A DNA stretch of 64,000 nucleotides from Halogranum gelatinilyticum (GTDB lineage: Archaea; Halobacteriota; Halobacteria; Halobacteriales; Haloferacaceae): assembly GCF_900103715.1 (NCBI RefSeq), contig NZ_FNHL01000002.1, forward strand, positions 620,001-684,000, in the 5' to 3' direction. Shown here one piece after another: positions 24,675-33,019 of this stretch. Position 1 is the stretch's first letter. Each line of letters opens with the position of its first letter. The notes under the pieces were generated by a model. The model worked only from the letters and a program-made list of their open reading frames with translations. It searched no databases and was not told the DNA's origin. Position numbers and translations under genes: made by a program.

Positions 24675-24959
24675 ATGTCAGAACGAACAATCCGGATAAG
24701 CGAAGTGACCGAGCAACAGACTCACCCTGAAGAACCGCTCGGTATGACCGTCATCGATGCCGTCAGCCAAGCGACCGGCGTCCCCGTGACCCAGATGGAC
24801 GTCGAACTGAACGACTACGTTGACCCCGACGCGCTCGACGGACTCTTCGCCGACCGCTTCGATGGCTCGCCACGAGAGGGCGGTCGGGTCGTCTTCTCCA
24901 TGCTCGGCTGTGAAATCCACGTCCACGGGGACGGCCGCGTCGTCGTCACGCCCGAGTAG
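24675..24959 (+). CDS. HalOD1 output-domain protein
   Basis: 94 residues. The core pattern (PLGMTVIDAVSQATGVPV, then LNDYVDPDALDGLFAD, then GRVVFSMLGCEIHVHGDGRVVV) is the HalOD1 domain that occurs in haloarchaea alone or at the end of signalling proteins. The biochemical role is unknown; an output function in signal transduction has been proposed from its domain partners. Confidence 0.85.
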   Translation: MSERTIRISEVTEQQTHPEEPLGMTVIDAVSQATGVPVTQMDVELNDYVDPDALDGLFADRFDGSPREGGRVVFSMLGCEIHVHGDGRVVVTPE

Positions 24960-25024
24960 ATTCCCGCGCGATTCGACGTTCTGTTTAGCAAGGTTTAGTG
25001 GACTGCTCGCGTCTCCTCTCTCTA

Positions 25025-25474
25025 ATGAGTCTCGACGTCGCCGTGGCCGTGCCGTTCCGCCAACAGGGCAAGACCCGCCTGGAAGAGGGTGCGTTCGTCG
25101 TCGCGCTCTCGCTGGACCGCGACTGGTTCTCGCCCGACCAGGCGAAGCGTCTCATCGACGTCGCGACCGGCCGCGGTCTCGTCGCCCGCGAGGACGGCGA
25201 GCTCGTCGCCCAGTTCGACCCGTCAGATATAGAGATTCCCGAAGATTTCGCGCCCGACGCCTCTATCATCCGTGAGCAGTCGACCTTCGAGATGGTGCTC
25301 GACGCGCTCGTCGCGGCGGGCCACGAGAAACAGACGGTCGTCGCGACGGCAAACGAGAGCCAGCGCGAACTCGGCGTGACACTGGAGACGGCGGCGATTC
25401 TCTACGCCCACAAGAACGGCGTCGACGTCGGCGACGCGGTCCGGAAGGCCCGCGACGAACTCGTCGGAGCCTGA
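25025..25474 (+). CDS. DUF2240 family protein
   Basis: 149 residues from the ATG at 25025, with a TTTAGTGG box 28 nt upstream. Starts MSLDVAVAVPFRQQGKTRLE; the rest is helical and acidic (FVVALSLDRDWFSPDQAKRL, then FEMVLDALVAAGHEKQTVVA). This pattern matches the archaeal DUF2240 proteins. Function unknown, though the helical pattern SPDQAKRLIDVATGRGLVAR resembles a winged-helix segment. Convergent with the methyltransferase at 25499. Confidence 0.8.
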   Translation: MSLDVAVAVPFRQQGKTRLEEGAFVVALSLDRDWFSPDQAKRLIDVATGRGLVAREDGELVAQFDPSDIEIPEDFAPDASIIREQSTFEMVLDALVAAGHEKQTVVATANESQRELGVTLETAAILYAHKNGVDVGDAVRKARDELVGA

Positions 25475-25498
25475 GTCGGTCTCACCGTCCGTCGCCGC

Positions 25499-26143
25499 TC
25501 ACGCGGGCCGGAACGCCCGGAGCGTGTCGCGGTCGGCGGACACCGACTCGATCTCGGCCCATCCGAGTTCGGTGAAGACCGCGTTCCAGTCGCGGTAGTA
25601 GAGCGGGAACTCGTCGTTGACGTAGTTGACCGCCTCGTCCGAAGCGTCGCCGACGCCGTCCGCAGCCACGTTCTCCTCGTCTTCCGTCCCTGACTCGTTC
25701 TCGACGGTGACGACGAGGTCGTCGGCGATCCGCGTCAGTTCTCCGAAGACCTCGTCGTGGTCGGGATGGATGTGTTGGAGCGTCTCGACCGAGTAGACGG
25801 CGTCGAAACGGTCGTCGTCGAACCGCTCGACGACTGACTCGATGGCGTCGACGTAGAACGTCCCCGTCTCGGCGAGGTCCGGATACGCCTCGGCCATCAC
25901 GTCGAAGGACTCCTCGTTGATGTCGACGCCGTGGAGGTCGTCGTAGCCGTTGTCGGCGAGATGTGCGAGATGACGTCCCGCGCTACAGCCGAGTTCGAGC
26001 ACGGACGCGTCCGTCCCGACCTCGCGGTCGAGCACGGTCCGAATCCGCTCGCTCGTCTCGTCTGGCCCACGGTAGGCGTAGTACTCCGGCGAGAACTCTC
26101 CGGACCGCTCTGCCCACTCGCGACGGACGTCGTTAGAATCCAC
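25499..26143 (-). CDS. class I SAM-dependent methyltransferase
   Basis: 214 residues from a GTG at 26143 (VDSNDVRREWAERSGEFSPE). The open frame continues upstream, but that stretch is not protein-like. SAM motif I is SVLELGCSAGRHLAHL, with the acidic end of strand 2 in GVDINEESF and motif-III-like FDAVYSVETLQHIHPD. An acidic loop (ENESGTEDEENVAADGVGD) interrupts the C-terminal half. The methyl acceptor is unknown. Confidence 0.85.
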   Translation of the reverse strand: MDSNDVRREWAERSGEFSPEYYAYRGPDETSERIRTVLDREVGTDASVLELGCSAGRHLAHLADNGYDDLHGVDINEESFDVMAEAYPDLAETGTFYVDAIESVVERFDDDRFDAVYSVETLQHIHPDHDEVFGELTRIADDLVVTVENESGTEDEENVAADGVGDASDEAVNYVNDEFPLYYRDWNAVFTELGWAEIESVSADRDTLRAFRPA

Positions 26144-26300
26144 ATTCGCACCTGCCCGCGCAGTCGGATAAGTCCTCGTAGTAGCCGCCGTCGGCGGCTT
26201 CGACTGTCGGGAACTGTGGATACCGCACATAAATCACCGAGGTGGCTGCGAACCGGTCAGCGAATGAGGCGAGAACCGACGGGATAGAACCAAATGTCTA

Positions 26301-26308
26301 TTTTATAC
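26301..26308 (+). promoter_or_regulatory. distal TATA-like element upstream of the cold-shock gene
   Basis: TTTTATAC is a strong TATA match 93 nt before the cspA start, with no ORF beginning 25-35 nt after it. It could give the cold-shock mRNA a long leader or drive a small RNA. Confidence 0.4.
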
Positions 26309-26344
26309 CCCGTTCCAATAACGTTTGTCTAAAAATCGGCCCCT

Positions 26345-26374
26345 GTGGTACCACGACTCTCACAAGTCTTAAAG
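26345..26374 (+). promoter_or_regulatory. palindrome plus proximal TATA box of the cold-shock gene
   Basis: GTGGTACCAC (26345-26354) is a perfect 10-bp palindrome. CTTAAAG (26368-26374) is the proximal TATA element, about 30 nt before the ATG at 26401. The palindrome sits where a regulator could touch the factor-B recognition region. Confidence 0.5.
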
Positions 26375-26400
26375 TGGTGCCTCTGTTGTGTTCAGTTGCA

Positions 26401-26595
26401 ATGGCGAAAGGAAACGTTGATTTCTTCAACGACACAGGCGGCTACGGTTTCATCTCGACGGACGATGCGGACGACGACGTGTTCTTCCACATGGAAGACA
26501 TCAGCGGTCCGGACCTCGAAGAAGGTCAGGAAGTCGAATTCGAAATCGAGCAGGCCCCGAAGGGCCCGCGCGCGAAGAACCTGACCCGACTTTAA
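26401..26595 (+). CDS. cspA: CspA-type cold-shock domain protein
   Basis: 64 residues. RNA-binding motifs are GGYGFIST (RNP1) and DVFFHMEDI (RNP2). The start MAKGNVDFFNDT replaces the usual KWF with VDFF, and the surface is unusually acidic (DDADDDV, DLEEGQEVEFEIE), as in halophilic Csp proteins. It would bind single-stranded nucleic acid. Monocistronic, with a short leader from the proximal promoter. Confidence 0.95.
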   Translation: MAKGNVDFFNDTGGYGFISTDDADDDVFFHMEDISGPDLEEGQEVEFEIEQAPKGPRAKNLTRL

Positions 26596-26757
26596 ACTAG
26601 TTTAGTACGCCGTTCACGCGGCTCAACGACCCCACAACATTCTCAGCAGACTCACACCGGAGAGCGGCGCGGCCGTCACATCTACCGACCCGCACCGACG
26701 AGCGACGCCGAAACCCCAAGTCGAACACCCTAACTCCCCGCCCCGACAACGACGGGT

Positions 26758-27147
26758 ATGGTGCAGGACCGCCTCCGCGACGGGAAACGCGTCGCACAGC
26801 TTCTCTCCTCGGAGATCACCGGCAACAGCGGCAGGCTCGGTCCGCTGTCGGTCGTCGACGCCGACGCGGACGTCGAACCGACGGCGGACGGGGCACTCGC
26901 GTACGCCGTCGCTGACGACGCGACAAACGAGCGAATCGCCGAGGTCTACGTCCAGGACGACCGCGCCCGCGTCGAGTTCCTCGTCGACGTCGACGTCGCT
27001 GCCGAGAGTGGGGAGAAACAGGACCTCCGCGTGCGGCCGAAGGCGACCCAGCCCCCGCGGACGTTGGTGTTCGTCGAGGACGGCGCGCAGGTGAAGTGGA
27101 TTCTCCCGGTCTTCGAGGTCGTGTTGGCATCGACGGCCGAGGAGTAG
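26758..27147 (+). CDS. conserved haloarchaeal protein, unknown function
   Basis: 129 residues beginning MVQDRLRDGKRVAQLLSSEI. The sequence is acidic, with alternating hydrophobic segments (ARVEFLVDVDVAAE, PRTLVFVEDGAQVKWILPVF) suggesting a small beta-rich globular domain. No transmembrane helix or catalytic motif is visible. The next gene starts 32 nt on, so the two may share a transcript. Confidence 0.65.
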   Translation: MVQDRLRDGKRVAQLLSSEITGNSGRLGPLSVVDADADVEPTADGALAYAVADDATNERIAEVYVQDDRARVEFLVDVDVAAESGEKQDLRVRPKATQPPRTLVFVEDGAQVKWILPVFEVVLASTAEE

Positions 27148-27179
27148 GCTTTTTGTTCGCGGTCCGCGGTTGCTGACGT

Positions 27180-27437
27180 ATGGCCCCCACTATCGACCTC
27201 TCCACCCTCCTCGACAACGCTGTCGTCACGCTCGCCGTCGTCCTCGTCTTGACGGTACTCGTCTTCGCCGGCTTCGGCTTCGGATCGCTCGTCGGTGGGC
27301 TCGTCACGCTCGTCTACTTCGCCCTCATGGCGTTCGTCCTCTGGCTGCTGTGGCGACTCGTGCAGGCCGTCGAACGCATCGCCGACGCGACCGAAGACCT
27401 CGCCGACGAGTCGACGTTCGAGGCGGACGACGACTAA
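27180..27437 (+). CDS. two-helix membrane protein, unknown function
   Basis: 85 residues. Two hydrophobic helices (VVTLAVVLVLTVLVFAGFGF and LVYFALMAFVLWLLWRLVQA) are followed by an amphipathic acidic tail (VERIADATEDLADESTFEAD) that may form a coiled coil. I recognise no family. It precedes nurA by 68 nt, but nurA has its own TATA-like box. Confidence 0.65.
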   Translation: MAPTIDLSTLLDNAVVTLAVVLVLTVLVFAGFGFGSLVGGLVTLVYFALMAFVLWLLWRLVQAVERIADATEDLADESTFEADDD

Positions 27438-27505
27438 TTAGTCTCGCCGCCGCCGACTGACTCCCATCCCCACCCTTTTAGCCGCCGCGCCACCCTCACC
27501 CGGTA

Positions 27506-28744
27506 ATGACCCTCGACCCCGTCCACGTCGACAGCATCGCGCGACTGGCCAGTGCCATCGCCGGGAGCGTGGACGACAGCGACCACGACGGTCTCGCCGA
27601 GGCGGTCTGGGCCGACTGGCTCGACCCGCTGCACCACAGCGGCCGCAAAGTGATCGAACCGCTCGGCGAACAACAGTTGCAAGCGGCCGCCATCGACGAC
27701 GTCGCGCTCGCCGACACGCCCTTCCCGACCGTCCACGGTCTCGACTCGGGGACCATCAACCCGACGACGTTCAAGAACGGGCTCGTGCTCGACCTCGCGC
27801 ACGCCGCGATGGCGTCGGTGCCGACGGACCTCGACCTCCACCGCTCGCGTAGCATCGTCGCGACGGTCCACAGCAACGACGCCACGGACCACTTCCCCGA
27901 AGACTGGATGCACGACGACCGCGGCTACAGCCGTCGGCGCATCCTCCACGCCCCCCGCGTCTCGCGGTTCGCCGAGGGCGTCGTCCACGCGCTCTCGCTC
28001 TATCTCGCCGAGAGCGACCACGCGCTCGTCCACGCCAACACCGTCGAGGACCTCCTCTTGCTCGACGGGCCGCTGTACCCCAAGGAACTCCTGAACTGGC
28101 AGGATCGTGACGCCGAGTTAGGGGAACTCGCCCGCGAGGCCAAACCTCGGAGCATCGTCGAGAACTACATCCGGCTCGTCGAGACGTTCGTCGAGAAGGA
28201 CGTGCCGCTGGCGGGCTTCATCAAGAACCCCTCGGCGAAGCTGATTACACGAACTGTCCGCGAGAAGGGCGTCGACGCGCCGTGGGTCGACGACACCGCC
28301 CTCTTCACTCGTCTCCTCGAACGCCGCGAGGACGGCGAGCGGCTGACCGAGGACCTGACGTTCACCTCGTGGTTCGTCTCCCGCGGCGGCTCGGACCGCA
28401 CGCTCGCCGCCGACGGCGACGCCTTAGGTGTCGAGCGGAAACTCGACCCCGAACTGTACGAGGTGACGTTCTTCCTCGTCTACGAGCCGCGACGCGACCT
28501 GCTCTACCGCGTCGAGGCACCCTACGCGTTCACGAGAGACGAGGAGATGCGAACGGCGCTGACGACGCAGATTCTCTCGGACGTCGCAATCGCCCGCGGG
28601 CCGCCGGAGGCCATCGACAAGGCCGACGAACTCGCCCGTATCGGTGCAGGCGAGAAGGCCGCGCTGCGGCGGAAGCTCGAAGAGCAGTTCGACACGGAGT
28701 TCGTCAAGACCTACAACGACGTGCGCTGGGGAGAAGAGTACTAG
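27506..28744 (+). CDS. nurA: DNA double-strand break repair nuclease NurA
   Basis: 412 residues. HGLDSGTINPTTF (Asp about 81) is the first conserved NurA acidic motif, and LLLLDGPLYPKEL (about 185) the second. The C-terminal part (RRDLLYRVEAPYAF, then GPPEAIDKADELARIG) is also typical of the family. NurA is a 5'-3' exonuclease that works with HerA to resect DNA ends. CCCTTTTAG lies about 28 nt upstream, indicating its own leaderless start. HerA follows after one small gene on the opposite strand. Confidence 0.93.
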   Translation: MTLDPVHVDSIARLASAIAGSVDDSDHDGLAEAVWADWLDPLHHSGRKVIEPLGEQQLQAAAIDDVALADTPFPTVHGLDSGTINPTTFKNGLVLDLAHAAMASVPTDLDLHRSRSIVATVHSNDATDHFPEDWMHDDRGYSRRRILHAPRVSRFAEGVVHALSLYLAESDHALVHANTVEDLLLLDGPLYPKELLNWQDRDAELGELAREAKPRSIVENYIRLVETFVEKDVPLAGFIKNPSAKLITRTVREKGVDAPWVDDTALFTRLLERREDGERLTEDLTFTSWFVSRGGSDRTLAADGDALGVERKLDPELYEVTFFLVYEPRRDLLYRVEAPYAFTRDEEMRTALTTQILSDVAIARGPPEAIDKADELARIGAGEKAALRRKLEEQFDTEFVKTYNDVRWGEEY

Positions 28745-29086
28745 CTACGCCTCGCCGGGCTGCTGTTTCACGACCTCGATCTCGACGTCCGCCTCGGCAA
28801 TGCCGACGCGGGCGAACTGCGTCCGGATGTGTTCTTTCGCGGCCGCCAATGCCTGCTCGCGCGTCTCGAAGCCGCGGGGCATCGGCGTATCGAAAGCGAC
28901 GTTGATGTCGCGACCGTCGATTGTCGTCGCCGACCCGCCGCTCTCGACCTCGTAGAACTCGTCGCAGACCCAGACGTAGGGCGCGTCCTCGTCGGGCGCG
29001 CCCTTGTACGACGGCGCTTCCTCACCGCGCTCGAAGACCGTCCCAGTGAGCGCCGTGCCGCCGGCGTGACCGCGAACTAATAGCAT
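28745..29086 (-). CDS. DUF7113-like small protein between nurA and herA
   Basis: 113 residues from the ATG at 29086. It begins MLLVRGHAGGTALTGTVFER, contains PYVWVCDEFYEVESGGSA, and ends with a helical MPRGFETREQALAAAKEHI plus VEIEVVKQQPGEA. I recognise it as the small haloarchaeal protein that accompanies herA (annotated DUF7113). Its stop abuts the nurA stop (28744/28745), and its start is divergent from herA. No enzymatic motif is visible; the position suggests a link to HerA-NurA. Confidence 0.7.
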   Translation of the reverse strand: MLLVRGHAGGTALTGTVFERGEEAPSYKGAPDEDAPYVWVCDEFYEVESGGSATTIDGRDINVAFDTPMPRGFETREQALAAAKEHIRTQFARVGIAEADVEIEVVKQQPGEA

Positions 29087-29185
29087 ACCCCGTCCTAAGG
29101 GGGCCGCCGTTAAAAGACGTGTGCGGGATGCCGGACCATAGACAGGAGGGAAAGGCCCTTGCCGAGTGCCGCCGTGGGCCTCGGT

Positions 29186-31069
29186 ATGACTCTGGAGGAC
29201 TTCACCGAATTCTCCGCTGACGACGGCGACGAGGCCGACGACAGCGGGGGTGGCCCGGCCGCCGAGGCTGCCGACGAGGCTGTTGTCGACGACGCCGACC
29301 CGGCGGCCGACGGGGGCGACGGCGACACCGAGACGGCGGCGACCGAGACGGAGACGGGCAGTAGCTTCGAGCGGTTCGCGGCCGAGGCGGCGGGCGCGGA
29401 CCGCGGCATCGGCACTATCTCCGTCTCGCAGGGGCTCCGCGTCGCCGAGGACGGCGACGACACCGAGCTGCGGGCGTTCGTCACCACGGGCAACCGCGAG
29501 ACCGTCCGGCTCGGCAAGTATCTGCTCGTCCCCTATCCGGACAACGAGACGCTCTTCTGTCGCATCACCTCCCTCGAATACGCCCAGGAGTTCCAAACCG
29601 ACGACGCCACCGAGATTCACGCCCGTCGTGCCATGCGGCAGGACGACTTCGAGGAACGCGACTACAAGTTCATGGCCTCGCTCGAACCCGTCGCCGTGCT
29701 CTACCGCGAGGGCGGTGAGCTGAAACGCCGGATGACCGACCGCGTGCCCAAACCCGGCTCGGTCATCGCGGAGGCGACCGACAGCGAGCAGATCAAAACA
29801 GGACTCAAAATTCCGGAAGACGGCGTCTTCCTCGGGCATCTCTCCGTCGGCGGCGAGAAGGTCCGGACGGCGGCCGAACCGCCGACTATCGACTACCGGC
29901 TGAAGGACGACTACCGCGACGGCGACCCGCTCGTCTTTCGGCACACCCTCGTCGCCGGCGGGACGGGGTCGGGCAAGACCCACGGCTCGAAGAACATCCT
30001 CCGGCAGTATCTCACCGAGGAGCGGACCTACGCGATGGACGACGGCCGCGAGGTCCAAACTGCGGTCGTGCAGTTCGACCCGCAGGACGAGTACGCCCAG
30101 ATGCACGACGACAACCCCGACCTCGACGCCGACTTCGCCCGGAAACTCGACCGCGAGGGCGTCGCCTACGGCGGCCACTCCGACACCGTCGCGCTCGTGC
30201 CCGAGGTCGACAAGTCGACGTATCCCGGCACGGGCCACCGCGCCGAGCAGGTGTCGTTCACCATCCCCTTCTCGATGGTCCGCCAGCGGCCGTGGCTCGT
30301 CGCCGGCGCGAGTCTCAACGACAACCAGTACAACGCGCTGACGCTCCTGCTCGACCGCTTCTTCCGCGACTACGGCAACTCGGGGACCTACCGGCAGTTC
30401 GTCAACTTCCTAGACGACCCGGCACTGCGCGAGGAGTACGACGAGTCCGGCCGCATCCACGAGGCGACCTTCGACGCCGTGATGCGGAAGACCCGCACCA
30501 AGGCCGCGAACCAGGTCTTCGACCAGGACGCCCGGCCCATTACGGAACTCGTCCACGACCTCGTCCGGCCCGGCGGCCTGTCGGTGGTCCCGACCTACCA
30601 CATCAACAACTCTCGCGCGACCGAAATCGTCGTGCTCGCGGTGTCGAGTCTCCTCATCGACGAGAAGCTCTCGAACAGCCCCGCCCACGACCGCATCAAG
30701 GAGACGCCGCTCGTCGTCGGCATGGACGAGGCGCACAACTTCCTCACCGACGCCGACAGTGTACAGGCCCGCAAGGTCATCTCGAAGTTCACCGAAGCCG
30801 CCAAACAGGGCCGCAAGGAGCGACTCGGTCTGTTCCTCATCACGCAGGACCCCCAGGACATCGCCGAACCCGTCTTCAAGCAGGTAAACACGAAAATCAT
30901 CCTCAACCTCGGCGACGAGGACGCGATCAAATCGGTCAACATCCCCCAGAAGCTCGCGAACAAGGTGCCCTACATGGAGAAAGGCCAGATGGTCGTGTAC
31001 TCGCCGGACAACTCCGAGCCGGTGGAGTTGATCGGGCTGTCGAAGTGTTTGACTCGGCACGGCGAGTGA
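29186..31069 (+). CDS. herA: HerA hexameric ATPase / DNA translocase
   Basis: 627 residues from the ATG at 29186 (MTLEDFTEFSADDGDEADDS). An acidic, disordered N-terminus of about 60 residues precedes the HAS-barrel-like domain. Walker A is AGGTGSGKTHGSKN (about 257) and Walker B PLVVGMDEAHNF (about 512). The C-terminal arginine-finger region is LFLITQDPQDIAEPVFKQVN. HerA pumps or unwinds DNA at breaks, with NurA digesting the strand. Confidence 0.93.
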   Translation: MTLEDFTEFSADDGDEADDSGGGPAAEAADEAVVDDADPAADGGDGDTETAATETETGSSFERFAAEAAGADRGIGTISVSQGLRVAEDGDDTELRAFVTTGNRETVRLGKYLLVPYPDNETLFCRITSLEYAQEFQTDDATEIHARRAMRQDDFEERDYKFMASLEPVAVLYREGGELKRRMTDRVPKPGSVIAEATDSEQIKTGLKIPEDGVFLGHLSVGGEKVRTAAEPPTIDYRLKDDYRDGDPLVFRHTLVAGGTGSGKTHGSKNILRQYLTEERTYAMDDGREVQTAVVQFDPQDEYAQMHDDNPDLDADFARKLDREGVAYGGHSDTVALVPEVDKSTYPGTGHRAEQVSFTIPFSMVRQRPWLVAGASLNDNQYNALTLLLDRFFRDYGNSGTYRQFVNFLDDPALREEYDESGRIHEATFDAVMRKTRTKAANQVFDQDARPITELVHDLVRPGGLSVVPTYHINNSRATEIVVLAVSSLLIDEKLSNSPAHDRIKETPLVVGMDEAHNFLTDADSVQARKVISKFTEAAKQGRKERLGLFLITQDPQDIAEPVFKQVNTKIILNLGDEDAIKSVNIPQKLANKVPYMEKGQMVVYSPDNSEPVELIGLSKCLTRHGE

Positions 31070-31225
31070 AGTCTCCGCGGCACTCGTCGCCGCGGAACGG
31101 TGAACCAGCCGTGACGATGTCTCACCCGACACGGCGAGTGAGACGCCGTGGCCCTCGTGGCCACGGCAATCGAGCCAGCCGTGGCGGTGTTCGACCAAAC
31201 ACGGCGAGTGAGCAGTCACGGCGAG
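31048..31225. repeat. degenerate repeats after herA, including copies of its 3' end
   Basis: Two 40-bp units (31102-31141 and 31172-31211, about 80% identical) both end in CACGGCGAGTGA, the same 12 bases that end herA (31058-31069). A further ACGGCGAGTAA follows near 31216. The 278-bp stretch from 31070 to the next gene holds no convincing ORF. Confidence 0.65.
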
Positions 31226-31347
31226 TAAACCTCTCGCGACTTGCTTCGCGTGTCGTGGCAGTGGTGACGTCGCCACGACGGTGCAGAAATCCCCCGCGAC
31301 CTGCCCCGGACCACACCACTATCACCGGCCCGTGCGAACGCGGCCCA

Positions 31348-32364
31348 ATGCGAGCCGCAGCCTTCACCGACCTCGTCGGCCCGGACGGTGTGAGCGTCAT
31401 CGAGCAGCCCGACCCCGAACCCGGTCCGGGCGAAGCGGTCGTCGACGTCGACGCCTGTGCCATCAACCGTCACGACCTCTGGATACTGGAGGGCGACTCC
31501 GCGATGGTCGACGCCGCGGACCTGCCGTTCGTCACCGGACTCGACGTCGCGGGCGTCGTCCGCTCGGTCGGCGAGGGTGCGAGCGTCGAGCCGGGTGACC
31601 GGGTCGTCCTCTGTCCGAACGAGACCTGTGGCGTCTGTCAGTTCTGCCGCGAGGGACCCGAGAACCTGTGTGAGGAGTTCTCGCTGTACCACGGCGGGCT
31701 GGCCGAGCAGGCACTCGTCGCCGCCGACCGACTGGTCGCGTTGCCCGACGGGGTCGATACGACGACGGCGGCCGCGCTGCCGACGGCGTACATGACCGCC
31801 TTCCATATGCTCCGGCGCGCCGATGTTGGCCCGGGCGACCTCGTGTTCGTCCCCGGCGCGACCGGCGGCGTCGGCGTCGCGAGCGTCCAGTTGGCCGACG
31901 CGATGGGCGCGCGGACGGTCGGCACGTCGTCGTCCGCGACGAAACTCGCCCGTGTCGAGGAGCTGGGGCTGGACCACGCGCTCGACGTCACCGACCCCGA
32001 CGCGATGCGCGCGGCCGTCGCCGACGTGGGCGAGCCGGACGCCGTGCTCAACCATCTCGGTGGGCCGTACACCGCGGTCGGTCTCGACGTGCTGCGTCGC
32101 GGCGGTCGGATGGTCGTCTGCGGCCGGACTGCTGGCGGCAGCTCCGAGATCGACATCCCCGACCTGTTTCTCGGCCACAAGCGCGTCGAGGGGAGTACGA
32201 TGGGCACGCAGCGCGACCTCGAACGGCTGGTCGGCCTCGTCGCCGACGGCGGCCTCTCGCCCGAGATCGACGCGACGTATCCGCTCGACGAGACGGGGGC
32301 GGCCTTCGCGGCGATGCAGGAGCGCGAGGGCGTCGGCAAGCTCGTCGTGACGGCCGACGGCTGA
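31348..32364 (+). CDS. zinc-binding MDR-type alcohol dehydrogenase / quinone oxidoreductase
   Basis: 338 residues. The structural-zinc cysteines are present in CPNETCGVCQFCREGPENLC. The substrate-zinc GHE motif is replaced by TGLDVAG, so catalytic zinc is doubtful. The coenzyme motif is PGATGGVGVASVQLA, typical of NADPH quinone-oxidoreductase-like MDR enzymes. The ATG at 31348 gives the family's normal N-terminus MRAAAFTDLVGPDGV. The substrate is unknown. Confidence 0.88.
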   Translation: MRAAAFTDLVGPDGVSVIEQPDPEPGPGEAVVDVDACAINRHDLWILEGDSAMVDAADLPFVTGLDVAGVVRSVGEGASVEPGDRVVLCPNETCGVCQFCREGPENLCEEFSLYHGGLAEQALVAADRLVALPDGVDTTTAAALPTAYMTAFHMLRRADVGPGDLVFVPGATGGVGVASVQLADAMGARTVGTSSSATKLARVEELGLDHALDVTDPDAMRAAVADVGEPDAVLNHLGGPYTAVGLDVLRRGGRMVVCGRTAGGSSEIDIPDLFLGHKRVEGSTMGTQRDLERLVGLVADGGLSPEIDATYPLDETGAAFAAMQEREGVGKLVVTADG

Positions 32365-32448
32365 ACGCCAGGGCGTGTGGCCGCGGCTCTGAGCCGCCAG
32401 CCCTGCGGCGCCACCGGATTTTAGTCGGGTTCACGCGTACTGACAGCT

Positions 32449-32868
32449 ATGCCCAAACACGTGCTCGTGCCGGTCGACGGCTCTCCCCAGTCGAGTAAGG
32501 CCGTCGAGTTCGCGGTCGGCGAGTGGCCGGACGCCGAACTGACGCTCCTGAACGTCATCAACCCCGTCGACGCGGGCTACAGTCCGACGGCTGGCGTCCC
32601 GAGCGGGGCCGAGGAGTGGTTCGAGGAGGCGAAAGCGAACGCCGAACGGGTGCTGGCCGCGGCGACGCCGACGGCGGCGGCGACGGTCCACACCCGGACC
32701 GAGGTCGGCCGACCCTCTCAGACCATCGTCGAGGTCGCCGAGGAGGGCGACATCGACCACGTCGTGATGGGCAGTCACGGCCGGAAGGGCGTCTCGCGTA
32801 TCCTGCTCGGCAGCGTGGCCGAGGCAGTCATCCGTAACTCGACGGTCCCGGTGACGGTCGTCCGCTGA
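32449..32868 (+). CDS. universal stress protein (UspA family)
   Basis: 139 residues. The N-terminal MPKHVLVPVDGSPQSSKAVE and ATP-binding GSHGRKGVSRILLGS are intact. It resembles the Usp at 18512 only at the family level. A GATTTTAGTCGG element about 28 nt upstream supports the start. Role: ATP-binding stress protein, not further specified. Confidence 0.92.
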   Translation: MPKHVLVPVDGSPQSSKAVEFAVGEWPDAELTLLNVINPVDAGYSPTAGVPSGAEEWFEEAKANAERVLAAATPTAAATVHTRTEVGRPSQTIVEVAEEGDIDHVVMGSHGRKGVSRILLGSVAEAVIRNSTVPVTVVR

Positions 32869-32904
32869 GGGATGTTGAGGGGAATCCGTGTTATTTCTCC
32901 GACA

Positions 32905-32938
32905 CTGTCACACGTTGACAGTCGTCTGGTGACAGACG
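32905..32938. promoter_or_regulatory. two adjacent hairpin/dyad elements upstream of the nitroreductase gene
   Basis: CTGTCA-cacgt-TGACAG (32905-32921) is followed by CGTCTG-gtga-CAGACG (32923-32938), each with a perfect 6-bp arm. They also carry the inverted words TGTCAC and GTGACA. They lie 55-85 bp before the TATA box at 32991, a usual place for an activator or repressor site. A role as the Usp-gene terminator is also possible. Confidence 0.5.
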
Positions 32939-32990
32939 TGTAACCAGGTGGCGTTTGTAACGAGGAAACGTCAACCGGGAGCGTGTTCTG

Positions 32991-32999
32991 TTTATATTC
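32991..32999 (+). promoter_or_regulatory. TATA box of the nitroreductase gene
   Basis: TTTATATTC, centred 25 nt before the ATG at 33020. Confidence 0.6.
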
Positions 33000-33019
33000 T
33001 CAGACCGTGCATGCAGGTG

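Noticed and set aside
33011-33019. ATG at 33011 as nitroreductase start
   Set aside because: In frame and possible, but TATA spacing and the family N-terminus MEFDEVI favour 33020.
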